Source of the DNA: Eledone cirrhosa | Lineage: Eukaryota; Mollusca; Cephalopoda; Octopoda; Eledonidae | Reading direction: 5' to 3' | DNA length: 64,000 nt | Assembly (NCBI GenBank): GCA_964016885.1 | Contig: OZ024741.1 | Coordinates: 411,279,464 to 411,343,463, forward strand | Shown here: piece by piece, positions 34,101 through 44,347 of the stretch | Numbering within the stretch: position 1 is the first letter of the stretch | How the letters are laid out: the number at the start of each line of letters is the position of its first letter | Position numbers and translations under genes: made by a program | Notes under the pieces: generated by a model | Told to the model about the DNA's origin: nothing | Seen by the model: only the letters and a program-made list of their open reading frames with translations | Database searches by the model: none

Positions 34101-37100
34101 GGTTAGTGTTAGTTAGGGCTAGGGTTAGAGTGAGTTAGGGCTAGGGTTAGAGTTAGTTAGAGCTAGCGTTAGAGTTAGTTAGAGCTAGGGTTAGAGTTAG
34201 TTAGAGCTAGGGTTAGAGTTAGTTAGAGCTGGGGTTAGAGCTAAGGTTAGAGTTAGTTAGAGATAGGGTTAGAGTGAGTTAGGGCTAGGGTTAGAGTTAG
34301 TTAGAGCTGGGGTTAGAGCTAAGGTTAGAGTTAGTTAGAGCTAGGGTTAGAGTTAGTTAGAGATAGGGTTAGAGTTAGTTAGAGCTAGGGTTAGAGTTAG
34401 TTAGAGCTGGGGTTAGAGTTAGTTAGAGATAGGGTTAGAGTTAGTTAGAGATAGGGTTAGAGTTAGTTAGAGATAGGGTTAGAGTGAGTTAGAGATAGGG
34501 TTAGAGTTAGTTAGGGCTAGGGTTAGAGTTAGTTAGGGCTAGGGTTAGAGTTAGTTAGGGCTAGGGTTAGAGTTAGTTAGGGCTAGGGTTAGAGTTAGTT
34601 AGAACTAGGGTTAGAGTTAGTTAGGGCTAGGGTTAGAGTTAGTTAGGGCTAGGGTTAGAGTTAGTTAGGGCTAGGGTTAGAGTTAGTTAGAACTAGGGTT
34701 AGAGTTAGTTAGGGCTAGGGTTAGAGTTAGTTAGAGCTAGGGTTAGAGTTAGTTAGAGCTAGGGTTAGAGTTAGTTAGAGGTAGGGTTAGAGTGAGTTAG
34801 AGATAGGGTTAGAGTTAGTTAGGGCTAGGGTTAGAGTTAGTTAGAGCTAGGGTTAGAGTTAGTTAGGGCTAGGGTTAGAGTTAGTTAGAGATAGGGTTAG
34901 AGTTAGTTAGAGCTAGGGTTAGAGTTAGTTAGAGGTAGGGTTAGAGTGAGTTAGAGCTAGGGTTAGAGTTAGTTAGGGCTAGGGTTAGAGTTAGTTAGAG
35001 ATAGGGTTAGAGTTAGTTAGAGATAGGGTTAGAGTTAGTTAGAGATAGGGTTAGAGTTAGTTAGGGCTAGGGTTAGAGTTAGTTAGAGATAGGGTTAGAG
35101 TTAGTTAGAGCTAGGGTTAGAGTTAGTTAGAGCTAGGGTTAGAGTTAGTTAGAGCTAGGGTTAGAGTTAGTTAGAGCTAGGGTTAGAGTTAGTTAGAGCT
35201 AGGGTTAGAGTTAGTTAGAGCTAGGGTTAGAGTTAGTTAGAGCTAGGGTTAGAGTTAGTTAGAGGTAGGGTTAGAGTGAGTTAGAGCTAGGGTTAGAGTT
35301 AGTTAGGGCTAGGGTTAGAGTTAGTTAGAGATAGGGTTAGAGTTAGTTAGAGGTAGGGTTAGAGTGAGTTAGAGCTAGGGTTAGAGTTAGTTAGGGCTAG
35401 GGTTAGAGTTAGTTAGAGATAGGGTTAGAGTTAGTTAGAGCTAGGGTTAGAGTTAGTTAGAGCTAGGGTTAGAGTTAGTTAGAGCTAGGGTTAGAGTTAG
35501 TTAGAGCTAGGGTTAGAGTTAGTTAGAGCTAGGGTTAGAGTTAGTTAGAGCTAGGGTTAGAGTTAGTTAGAGGTAGGGTTAGAGTGAGTTAGAGCTAGGG
35601 TTAGAGTTAGTTAGGGCTAGGGTTAGAGTTAGTTAGAGATAGGGTTAGAGTTAGTTAGAGATAGGGTTAGAGTTAGTTAGAGATAGGGTTAGAGTTAGTT
35701 AGGGCTAGGGTTAGAGTTAGTTAGAGCTAGGGTTAGAGTTAGTTAGGGCTAGGGTTAGAGTTAGTTAGAGCTAAGGTTAGAGTTAGTTAGAACTAGGGTT
35801 AGAGTTAGTTAGGGCTAGGGTTAGAGTTAGTTAGAGCTAGGGTTAGAGTTAGTTAGAGCTAAGGTTAGAGTTAGTTAGAACTAGGGTTAGAGTTAGTTAG
35901 GGCTAAGGTTAAAGTGAGTTAGAGATAGGGTTAGAGTTAGTTAGGGCTAGGGTTAAAGTGAGTTAGAGCTAGGGTTAGAGTTAGTTAGGGCTAGGGTTAA
36001 AGTGAGTTAGAGCTAGGGTTAGAGTTAGTTAGAGCTAGGGTTAGAGTTAGTTAGAGGTAGGGTTAGAGTGAGTTAGAGATAGGGTTAGAGTTAGTTAGAG
36101 CTAGGGTTAGAGTTAGTTAGAGCTAGGGTTAGAGTTAGTTAGAGCTAGGGTTAGAGTGAGTTAGAGCTAGGGTTAGAGTTAGTTAGGGCTAAGGTTAGAG
36201 TTAGTTAGAGCTAGGGTTAGAGTTAGTTAGAGATAGGGTTAGAGTTAGTTAGAGCTAGGGTTAGAGTTAGTTAGAGCTAGGGTTAGAGTTAGTTAGGGCT
36301 AGGGTTAGAGTTAGTTAGGGCTAGGGTTAGAGTTAGTTAGAACTAGGGTTAGAGTTAGTTAGGGCTAGGGTTAGAGTTAGTTAGAGCTAGGGTTAGAGTT
36401 AGTTAGGGCTAAGGTTAGAGTTAGTTAGGGCTAGGGTTAGAGTTAGTTAGGGCTAAGGTTAGAGTTAGTTAGGGCTAAGGTTAGAGTTAGTTAGGGCTAA
36501 GGTTAGAGTTAGTTAGAGCTAGGGTTAGAGTTATTTAGGGCTAGGGTTAGAGTTAGTTAGAGATAGGGTTAGAGGTTAGTTAGAGCTAGGGTTAGAGTTA
36601 GTTAGAGATAGGGTTAGAGTTAGTTAGAGCTAGGGTTAGAGTTAATTAGAGTTAGTTAGAGCTAGGGTTAGAGTTAGTTAGAGATAGGGTTAGAGTTAGT
36701 TAGAGATAGGGTTAGAGTGAGTTAGAGCTAGGGTTAGAGTTAGTTAGAGATAGGGTTAGAGTTAGTTAGAGATAGGGTTAGTGTTAGTTAGGGCTAGGGT
36801 TAGAGTTAGTTAGAGCTAGTGTTAGAGTTAGTTAGAGATAGGGTTAGAGTTAGTTAGAGCTAGGGTTAGAGTTAGTTAGGGCTAATGTTAGAGTTAGTTA
36901 GGGCTAGGGTTAGAGTTAGTTAGAGCTAGGGTTAGAGTTAGTTAGAGATAGGGTTATAGTTAGTTAGAGATAGGGTTATAGTTATTTAGAGATAGGGTTA
37001 TAGTTAGTTAGAGATAGGGTTAGAGTTAGTTAGGGCTAGGGTTAAAGTGAGTTAGAGCTAGGGTTAGAGTTAGTTAGAGCTAGGGTTAGAGTTAGTTAGG

Positions 37101-40100
37101 GCTAGGGTTAGTGTTAGTTAGAGCTAGGGTTAGAGTTAGTTAGAGCTAGGGTTAGAGTTAGTTAGAGCTAGGGTTAGAGTTAGTTAGGGCTAGGGTTAGA
37201 GTTAGTTAGAGCTAGGGTTAGAGTTAGTTAGAGCTAGGGTTAGAGTGAGTTAGAGCTAGGGTTAGAGTTACTTAGGGCTAGGGTTAGAGTTAGTTAGAGC
37301 TAGGGTTAGAGTTAATTAGAGTTAGTTAGAGCTAGGTTTAGAGTTAGTTAGAGCTAGGGTTAGAGTTAGTTAGAGCTAGGGTTAGAGTTAGTTAGAAGTA
37401 GGGTTAGAGTTAGTTAGAGCTAGGGTTAGAGTTAGTTAGAGCTAGGGTTAGAGTTAGTTAGAGGTAGGGTTAGAGTTAGTTAGAGCTAGGGTTAGAGTTA
37501 GTTAGAGCTAGGGTTAGAGTTAGTTAGAGCTAGGGTTAGAGTTAGTTAGGGCTAGGGTTAGAGTTAGTTAGAGCTAGGGTTAGAGTTAGTTAGAGCTAGG
37601 GTTAGAGTGAGTTAGAGATAGGGTTAGAGTTAGTTAGAGCTAGGGTTATAGTTAGTTAGTGCTAGGGTTAGTGTTAGTTAGGGCTAGGGTTAGAGTTAGT
37701 TAGAGATAGGGTTATAGTTAGTTAGAGATAGGGTTAGAGTTAGTTAGGGCTAGGGTTAGAGTTAGTTAGAGATAGGGTTAGAGTTAGTTAGAGCTAGGGT
37801 TAGAGTTAGTTAGAGATAGGGTTAGAGTTAGTTAGAGCTATGGTTAGAGTTAGTTAGAGATAGGGTTAGAGTTAGTTAGAGATAGGGTTAGAGTTAGTTA
37901 GAGATAGGGTTATAGTTAGTTAGAGATAGGGTTAGAGTTAGTTAGAGATAGGGTTAGAGTTAGTTAGAGATAGGGTTATAGTTAGTTAGAGATAGGGTTA
38001 GAGTTAGTTAGGGCTTGGGTTAGAGTTAGTTAGAGATAGGGTTAGAGTTAGTTAGAGATAGGGTTAGTGTTAGTTAGAGCTAAGGTTAAAGTGAGTTAGG
38101 GCTAGGGTTATAGTTAGCTAGAGTTAGGCTTAGAGTTAGTTAGGGCTAGGGTTAGAGTTAGTTAGGGCTAGGGTTAGAGTTAGTTAGAGATAGGGTTAGA
38201 GTTAGTTAGGGCTAGGGTTAGAGTTAGTTAGAGATAGGGTTAGAGTTAGTTAGGGCTAGGGTTAGAGTTAGTTAGAGATAGGGTTATAGTTAGTTAGAGA
38301 TAGGGTTAGAGTGAGTTAGAGCTAGGGTTAGAGTTAGTTAGGGCTAGGGTTAGAGTTAGTTAGAGCTAGGGTTAGAGTTAGTTAGGGCTTGGGTTAGAGT
38401 TAGTTAGAGATAAGGTTAGAGTTAGTTAGAGATAGGGTTAGAGTTAGTTAGGGCTAGGGTTAGAGTTAGTTAGAGATAGGGTTAGAGTTAGTTAGGGCTA
38501 GGGTTAGAGTTAGTTAGAGATAGGGTTAGAGTTAGTTAGAGGTAGGGTTAGAGTTAGTTAGAGCTAGGGTTAGAGTTAGTTAGAGATAGGGTTAGAGTTA
38601 GTTAGGGCTTGGGTTAGAGTTAGTTAGAGATAGGGTTAGAGTTAGTTAGAGATAGGGTTAGTGTTAGTTAGAGCTAGGGTTAGAGTTAGTTAGAGATAGG
38701 GTTAGAGTTAGTTAGGGCTAGGGTTAGTGTTAGTTAGAGCTAGGGTTAGAGTTAGTTAGGGCTTGGGTTAGAGTTAGTTAGAGATAGGGTTAGAGTTAGT
38801 TAGAGATAGGGTTAGAGTTAGTTAGAGATAGGGTTAGAGTTAGTTAGGGCTAGGGTTAGAGTTAGTTAGAGATAGGGTTAGAGTTAGTTAGGGCTAGGGT
38901 TAGAGTTAGTTAGAGATAGGGTTAGAGTTAGTTAGGGCTTGGGTTAGAGTTAGTTAGAGATAGGGTTAGAGTTAGTTAGAGATAGGGTTAGAGTTAGTTA
39001 GGGCTAGGGTTAGAGTTAGTTAGAGCTAGGGTTAGAGTTAGTTAGGGCTTGGGTTAGAGTTAGTTAGAGATAGGGTTAGAGTTAGTTAGGGCTTGGGTTA
39101 GGGTTAGTTAGAGATAGGGTTAGAGTTAGTTAGGGCTTGGGTTAGAGTTAGTTAGAGATAGGGTTAGAGTTAGTTAGGGCTTGGGTTAGAGTTAGTTAGG
39201 GCTAGGGTTAGAGTTAGTTAGAGCTAGGGTTAGAGTTAGTTAGGTCTTGGGTTAGAGTTAGTTAGAGATAGGGTTAGAGTTAGTTAGGGCTTGGGTTAGA
39301 GTTAGTTAGAGATAGGGTTAGAGTTAGTTAGGGCTAGGGTTAGAGTTAGTTAGAGATAGGGTTAGAGTTAGTTAGAGATAGGGTTAGAGTTAGTTAGGGC
39401 TTGGGTTAGAGTTAGTTAGAGATAGGGTTAGAGTTAGTTAGAGATAGGGTTAGAGTTAGTTAGGGCTTGGGTTAGAGTTAGTTAGAGATAGGGTTAGAGT
39501 TAGTTAGGGCTTGGGTTAGAGTTAGTTAGAGATAGGGTTAGAGTTAGTTAGAGATAGGGTTAGAGTTAGTTAGAGATAGGGTTAGAGTTAGTTAGAGATA
39601 GGGTTAGAGTTAGTTAGGGCTTGGGTTAGAGTTAGTTAGAGATAGGGTTAGAGTTAGTTAGAGATAGGGTTAGAGTTAGTTAGGGCTTGGGTTAGAGTTA
39701 GTTAGAGATAGGGTTAGAGTTAGTTAGAGATAGGGTTAGAGTTAGTTAGGGCTTGGGTTAGAGTTAGTTAGAGATAGGGTTAGAGTTAGTTAGAGATAGG
39801 GTTAGAGTTAGTTAGGGCTAGGGTTAGAGTTAGTTAGAGATAGGGTTAGAGTTAGTTAGGGCTTGGGTTAGAGTTAGTTAGAGATAGGGTTAGAGTTAGT
39901 TAGAGATAGGGTTAGAGTTAGTTAGGGCTAGGGTTAGAGTTAGTTAGAGATAGGGTTAGAGTTAGTTAGGGCTAGGGTTAGAGTTAGTTAGAGCTAGGGT
40001 TAGAGTTAGTTAGGGCTTGGGTTAGAGTTAGTTAGAGATAGGGTTAGAGTTAGTTAGAGCTAGGGTTAGAGTTAGTTAGAGATAGGGTTAGAGTTAGTTA

Positions 40101-40385
40101 GGGCTAGGGTTAGAGTTAGTTAGAGATAGGGTTATAGTTAGTTAGAGATAGGGTTAGAGTTAGTTAGGGCTTGGGTTAGAGTTAGTTAGAGATAGGGTTA
40201 GAGTTAGTTAGAGATAGGGTTAGTGTTAGTTAGAGCTAGGGTTAGAGTTAGTTAGGGCTAGGGTTAGAGTTAGTTAGAGGTAGGGTTATAGTTAGTTAGA
40301 GATAGGGTTAGAGTTAGTTAGAGCTAGGGGTAGGGTTCGAGTGAGGGTTAGTTAGCGTTAGAGTTAGAGTAAAGGTTAAGGTTAA
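13119..40385. repeat. 27-kb telomere-like satellite, 22-bp unit
   Basis: About 1,240 head-to-tail units, G-rich strand on plus throughout. The 22-bp unit reads as four degenerate telomere hexamers: TTAGAG, a shortened TTAG, TTAGAG and CTAGGG. The main variation is at the bases before the GGG: GAGCTA, GAGATA, GGGCTA, GAGGTA, plus rarer GGGCTAAGGTCA and GGGCTTGGG types. C occurs almost only in the GCT variant, and CpG is nearly absent. TAG/TAA triplets close every plus-strand frame, so it has no coding capacity. True TTAGGG tracts are embedded in it. The edges (13119-13200 and 40325-40385) are less regular, as expected for array margins. It may be subtelomeric or a large interstitial telomere-derived block. 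Confidence 0.97.
17332..17435 (+). repeat. Perfect (TTAGGG)n tract, about 17 units
   Basis: Uninterrupted canonical vertebrate/mollusc-type telomere repeats inside the 22-bp satellite, in the same orientation. Shorter tracts of four to five hexamers closed by TTAATTAGAG lie at about 17238-17262, 21890-21925, 24556-24590, 25146-25178 and 25688-25722. Confidence 0.97.
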
Positions 40386-40629
40386 GAAAACACTGAGTGC
40401 TACCCCACCCACGTGTAACTATAAATGACTCTTACTGGCAGGGAAAACGAACATTAAATGATGATGATGATGATAATGCCACACACACACATACACACAT
40501 ACACACACATGAAAGAGAGACCCCCTAAACCTAAACCTAACCTTCATCAGACCTATTTTATTATTAAAAAACATTTAATTATTAAAACCATCCATTTATT
40601 GCAATGTTGGTTTAACTTTTCCATGACTG
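40386..40629. other. Spacer with RTE tail scrap and (CA)n
   Basis: 40432-40476 is the terminal piece of an RTE/SINE tail (GGCAGGGAAAACGAACATTA followed by (GAT)n). (CA)n follows at 40480-40510. A short CCTAAACCTAAACCTAACC at 40524-40542 is a C-strand telomere-like scrap, inverted relative to the satellite. Confidence 0.7.
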
Positions 40630-41090
40630 TCAACTGGTATAGGGTCCCATAACAACTGGTGTAGGGTCTAGTAACAACTGGTGTAGGGTCCTGTAACAAC
40701 TGGTGTAGGGTCCAGTAACAATTGGTGTAGGGTCTCTTAACAACTGGTGTAGGGTCCTGTAACAACTGGTGTAGGGTCCAGTAACAACTGGTGTAGGGTC
40801 CTGTAACAACTGGTGTAGGCTCCTGTAACAATTGGTGTAAGGTCCTGTAACAACTGGTGTAGGGTCCTGTAACAACTGGTGTAGGGTCTGTAACAATTGG
40901 TGTAAGGTCCTGTAACAATTGGTGTAGGGTCCTGTAACAATTGTAGGGTCCCTTAACAACTGGTGTAGGGTCCTGTAACAACTGGTGTAGGGTCCTGTAA
41001 CAATTGGTGTAAGGTTCAGAAACAACTGGTATAGGGTCCTGTAACAACTGGTGTAGGATCCCTTAACAACTGGCGTAGGGTGCCGGAACT
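40630..41090. repeat. Second satellite, 22-bp unit, about 21 copies
   Basis: The unit contains GTAGGGTCCTGTAACAACTG. Units differ by small changes (AACAACTGG versus AACAATTGG, TCCTG versus TCCAG or TCTCT), and one or two are shortened. Minus-strand frames read as 22-residue peptide repeats (three DNA units), which is a consequence of periodicity, not evidence of a gene. Its period equals that of the large satellite 250 bp away although the sequences are unrelated. Confidence 0.95.
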
Positions 41091-41330
41091 TCTGAGGAAG
41101 TCGTAGGGGCGCCATATTGACAGACAGTGTTTCTGGGACATTTTAAAACCTGGTGGAGCCCATCTCCTCTCCATGTCTGAATGCAGCAGATTTCTTCCAG
41201 AGAAGGTAAGGGAAAGTGTGAGAAAGAGATATGGTGGAAGAATTGACCCCAGTACATGACTGGTAATTTTTTATCAATCCCCAATGGATGAAAGGCAAAG
41301 TTGACCTCAGTTGACCTCAGTGGCAAATGA
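41088..41330 (-). mobile_element. SINE core and tail, inverted partner
   Basis: The reverse complement contains the SINE core (GAGGTCAACTTTGCCTTTCA, then GATAAAAAATTACCAGT and GTACTGGGGTCAATTC). A tail follows, ending near AACTTCTGAGGAAGTCGTAG on the plus strand. The tail matches that of the SINE at 41420-41712 in opposite orientation. The tRNA head is not seen. Confidence 0.75.
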
Positions 41331-41419
41331 AATATATTCCATTTCAATTAATTCATAAATAATTTTGAGGAATTTACTAAAATTGTAAATTATTTAATAA
41401 CTCAGTAATTTAACAGGAA

Positions 41420-41712
41420 TTGGCAGAATTGCTAGAATGTCTGATAGAATGATTTATGGTATTCCTTCCTGCTCTCTCTTCTCTTAGTTCAAATCCTGCT
41501 GAAGTCAATTTTTCCTTTCATCTATTTGAGGTCAATAAAAAAAGTACCAGTTTAGTACTGAGGACGATTCCTCTTCTATATCTCTTTCTCAGTTTCTCTC
41601 TCTCATTCTCAATCATTCTCTGGATTGGGATGGTCTCTGCAAGGTTTAAAACTGCCCAAGAAATGCCACATGTCAACACAGCACCCCTATGACTCCATCA
41701 GGAGTTACGAAC
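41420..41712 (+). mobile_element. tRNA-derived SINE with conserved core and tail
   Basis: The head contains GGCAGAATTGCTAGAATG (box A region) and AGTTCAAATCC (box B, 41486-41496). The core contains GAAGTCAATTTTTCCTTTCA followed by GTCAATAAAAAAAGTACCAG and TTTAGTACTGAGG. The tail runs to about 41712. The head-core arrangement matches tRNA-derived SINEs of cephalopods. Confidence 0.8.
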
Positions 41713-41930
41713 CATACCATACCATACTTATGTAAAAGTTTGCTGGAAGATTTTAATTCAAGTAGGGACCCTTTGAATGGGTGATTTTGTTTCATAGAAC
41801 CAGAACCTGGGCTGATAGGGTTAAATATGAGCCCTTAAAATGGGTGGTTTTGTTTCATAGAACCAGACACAGTTTTGGCCAGGTTGGTATCAAAAGGTTT
41901 AAAATGAGATGATTCTATATGGTTTTATTT
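41713..41930. repeat. Short direct duplication of about 65 bp
   Basis: ATGGGTGATTTTGTTTCATA... and ATGGGTGGTTTTGTTTCATA..., each followed by GAACCAGA, occur near 41778 and 41839. No gene seen; likely intronic if the downstream exon is real. Confidence 0.6.
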
Positions 41931-41951
41931 CTCTACCTCTCACCTATCTAG

Positions 41952-42127
41952 CCAGCTGGTTGTACTGGAATCAGATATATAGAAGCAGGAGGGAAATTAG
42001 ATGCCTTATGCCTGGTGGATCTTGTTTGTGCAGCTGATGAAAATGAAAATTGTGAAGAAAGATCTCTCCAAGACAGACCATGTCTTCAACCAAGTCAACT
42101 GAGACCTTTTGGATATGGACTGTTGAG
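41952..42127 (+). CDS. Candidate internal exon of an unidentified host gene (partial)
   Basis: A polypyrimidine tract and acceptor (TTTCTCTACCTCTCACCTAG-like, ending CTATCTAG at 41951) precede 176 bp. That stretch is open in frame 1 and closes at a strong donor, GAG|GTAAGT (42125-42132). The 58 codons plus two bases begin PAGCTGIRYIEAGG and end near LRPFGYGLL. The peptide has five cysteines, acidic stretches and no low-complexity bias, unlike everything nearby. The composition would suit an extracellular domain, but I do not recognise the family. Phase: enters at codon position 1 and leaves after position 2. No companion exon was found in the window, consistent with large repeat-filled introns. 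It could instead be an old retrotransposon fragment with chance splice sites. Confidence 0.55.
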
Positions 42128-42529
42128 GTAAGTCACTTATTCTTTTACTGGTTGATGTCATTATATATGGGAGATAGTTCCCCAGAAAGTTAACAAGGAT
42201 TTACCACAACTAATATCAATAATGACTTATTGTAAAGATTTGTACTATTAATGAATGACAACCACCAGTGAAGTCATTCTTCTCTTTCACACACACATAC
42301 ATACATATATATCATCATCATCATCAACATCACTGTTTAACGTCCATTTCCACGTTAGCATGGATATAACTTAATTTAGTTATCACTCGCACTGATTTTA
42401 AGTATCTAGTCTTTAATGCAAAGAAATACCAATGATAATCAACAGACTACTGATGATGGACATTCCTGTTTCTCAGTCTATTTTCATTCATATGTTCATA
42501 TTTGCAACAACGCAGCACGCCATTTTTCA

Positions 42530-42534
<5 letters not shown>
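42128..42534. other. AT-rich spacer with RTE tail scrap
   Basis: 42311-42358 is the inverted terminal piece of an RTE-like tail ((ATC)n followed by GTTTAACGTCCATTTCCACG). Otherwise nothing recognised. Confidence 0.6.

Positions 42535-42570
<36 letters not shown>
42535..42570. repeat. (AT)n microsatellite
   Basis: Pure TA run abutting the palindrome at 42571. Confidence 0.95.
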
Positions 42571-42573
<3 letters not shown>

Positions 42574-42681
42574 AAAAGAGTCAGGACCCTGACAGCTGAG
42601 CTCCAGCCATTTCGACAGCTAGTTCGGATCTAGCTGTTGAAACGGCTGGAGCTCAGCCGTCGGGGTCCTGACTCTTTTCCT
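42571..42681. repeat. Imperfect palindromic foldback element
   Basis: Arms of about 51 bp (42571-42622 and 42631-42681), with a few mismatches and an 8-base loop. The downstream 42682-42725 segment is shared with 4905-4980 in the opposite orientation, so this is another dispersed foldback family. Confidence 0.85.
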
Positions 42682-42768
42682 ATTACCCACTCTACTACCC
42701 AAAGTATCGAGCACTCTGATGCGTTATGATCCACCTGGTACCTTCCACACTTCCTTCGTTATATATAC

Positions 42769-42770
<2 letters not shown>

Positions 42771-42846
<76 letters not shown>
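42771..42846. repeat. (AT)n microsatellite
   Basis: Long TA run. Confidence 0.95.
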
Positions 42847-42851
<5 letters not shown>

Positions 42852-42854
<3 letters not shown>

Positions 42855-42918
42855 TTAGTCCTTCATCAGTGATCTTCCAGCCTTCATTGGTATTTCATCG
42901 CTTTAAAGACCATATACC
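42852..42918. repeat. Dispersed repeat copy A, Penelope-end-like
   Basis: The first roughly 60 bp (TTTAGTCCTTCATCAGTGAT onward) recur identically at 43372-43433. The minus strand contains CACUGAUGA followed by AGGACU, the 5' half of a hammerhead, but no GAAA half follows. Both copies are cut at the same point. Confidence 0.7.
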
Positions 42919-43371
42919 TCTGGTTGATGCGAGCAACGGCTAAAGAAAGTCGTTGGGACACATAAATAGGGGGAACGAGCGAGACAGTAAACAAACAAAG
43001 ATGGTTATGCAACGAAAAGTGAGGAAGAAGGAGTCAAGTCCCTGAAATTGATGAACATAAGTTCTGTGAAATCGTAGATGAGAGATAAAGACCATCCAAC
43101 CTGGTTGAAATGTGAGTGAGGAAAGAATTTTGTACAGGTCAAACGGGAGGAAGTAGGAGAGGGAGTAGCAGAGAGTGAGTGAGTGAAAGTGTGAGGAAGA
43201 GGCTAACAGAGAGAGTGACTGGCAGAGGGGGTAAAAAGAAAGTGAGAGATACAGAGAAAGGGGAAGCAGTAAGAAAGAAACTGACGGGTCACAGCGGAGG
43301 AAAATATATAAATATATGAAAAATATGAAAACATTGCGTGGTGCATGGTTGCAAATAGGTTACATATGAAT
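42919..43371. other. Purine-rich spacer, nothing recognised
   Basis: GA-rich on plus (about 43130-43300). No open frame, splice pair or repeat family recognised. Confidence 0.45.
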
Positions 43372-43433
43372 AAATTTAGTCCTTCATCAGTGATCTTCCA
43401 GCCTTCATTGGTATTTCATCGCTTTAAAGACCA
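43372..43433. repeat. Dispersed repeat copy B, Penelope-end-like
   Basis: Direct duplicate of the segment at 42852, also ending at an (AT)n run. Confidence 0.75.
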
Positions 43434-43449
43434 TATATATATATATATA

Positions 43450-44298
43450 TCTGTGTGATGCATGTCTACAAACAACAATGTTGCACAGCAGAAAGACCTG
43501 GGCACTGTTTACAGAGGACCAATGAAGATTGGAAAGAAATGAAGCCTCCATGCTTCTATGGATGTGCAATAGTAATATACAAAAACGACAAAGCATAAAT
43601 GAACTGAGAGAGAAACTAGACATAAGAGGAATTAAGTGCTGTGTGCAGAAGAAGAGATTGTGTTGGTATGGACATGTGATGTGTATGAAGAATGACAGCT
43701 GCATAAAAAGGTGCAGAATACTCACAGTTGACAGTAGCCGTGGTGAAGGCAGGCCTAGGAAGACTTGGTATAATAAAAGCTAACTTTGCACAATTACACC
43801 TTGCTAAGGCAATAACACAGGACCATGACCTCTGGCGCTATGAAGTAATGCAGAAAACCTGCCCTATATTCTTCTCACGGTGAGGCATATACCTAGCAGG
43901 CAACACCATTCCTTACCATCTCCCCTCCCATAAACCTCCACTATACCTACATCCACAATTTCAGCAAGCATCTTCCCCACCCCACCCAAGTTTCCAACTT
44001 CCTCTATAAAGTGATCCCCCCTGGAGCCATGACAAAAGCACCCAGTCCACACGGTAAAGTGGTCATGTAGGTGTCATGACAAAAGCACCCAGTCCACACT
44101 GTAAAGTGGTCATGTAGGTGACACAGCAAAAAGGCTCCCAGTCCACATTATAAATGAGGTTGGTGTCAGGAAGGGCATCTGGCCGTAGAAACCAAGCCAA
44201 AATCAGTTCTGTGTGAGCAAATCACCCACAAAGGGACAGCCTCTCCTACCCATGCTAGTGTGGAAGATAGACGTTAAATAATGATGATGATGATGATA
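43450..44298 (+). mobile_element. RTE-like LINE 3' fragment with 3' UTR and (GAT)n tail
   Basis: Reading across small lesions it encodes the terminal region of an RTE-like ORF2. A degraded YGSETW-equivalent is followed by LERNEASMLLWMCN, LREKLDIRGIKC, LCWYGHVMCMKND and GEGRPRKTW, after which a frameshift or stop interrupts. The 3' UTR (43860-44278) holds a tandem duplication around GTCCACACGGTAAAGTGGTC (about 44045 and 44090) and ends in (GAT)n at 44279-44298. It is 5'-truncated and dead. Confidence 0.82.
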
Positions 44299-44347
44299 AA
44301 TACATATATATGTATATATATACATATATGTATATATATATATATAT

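Noticed and set aside
13119..40385. CRISPR array
   Set aside because: Repeats are contiguous without unique spacers, the unit is 22 bp and the context is eukaryotic.
13119..40385. True chromosome end
   Set aside because: The units are diverged, both sides continue into ordinary DNA, and canonical TTAGGG is only a tiny fraction; at most telomere-derived or subtelomeric.
40553..41115. Minus-strand ORFs repeating a 22-residue peptide
   Set aside because: Three DNA units of a 22-bp satellite equal 22 codons; a periodicity artefact.
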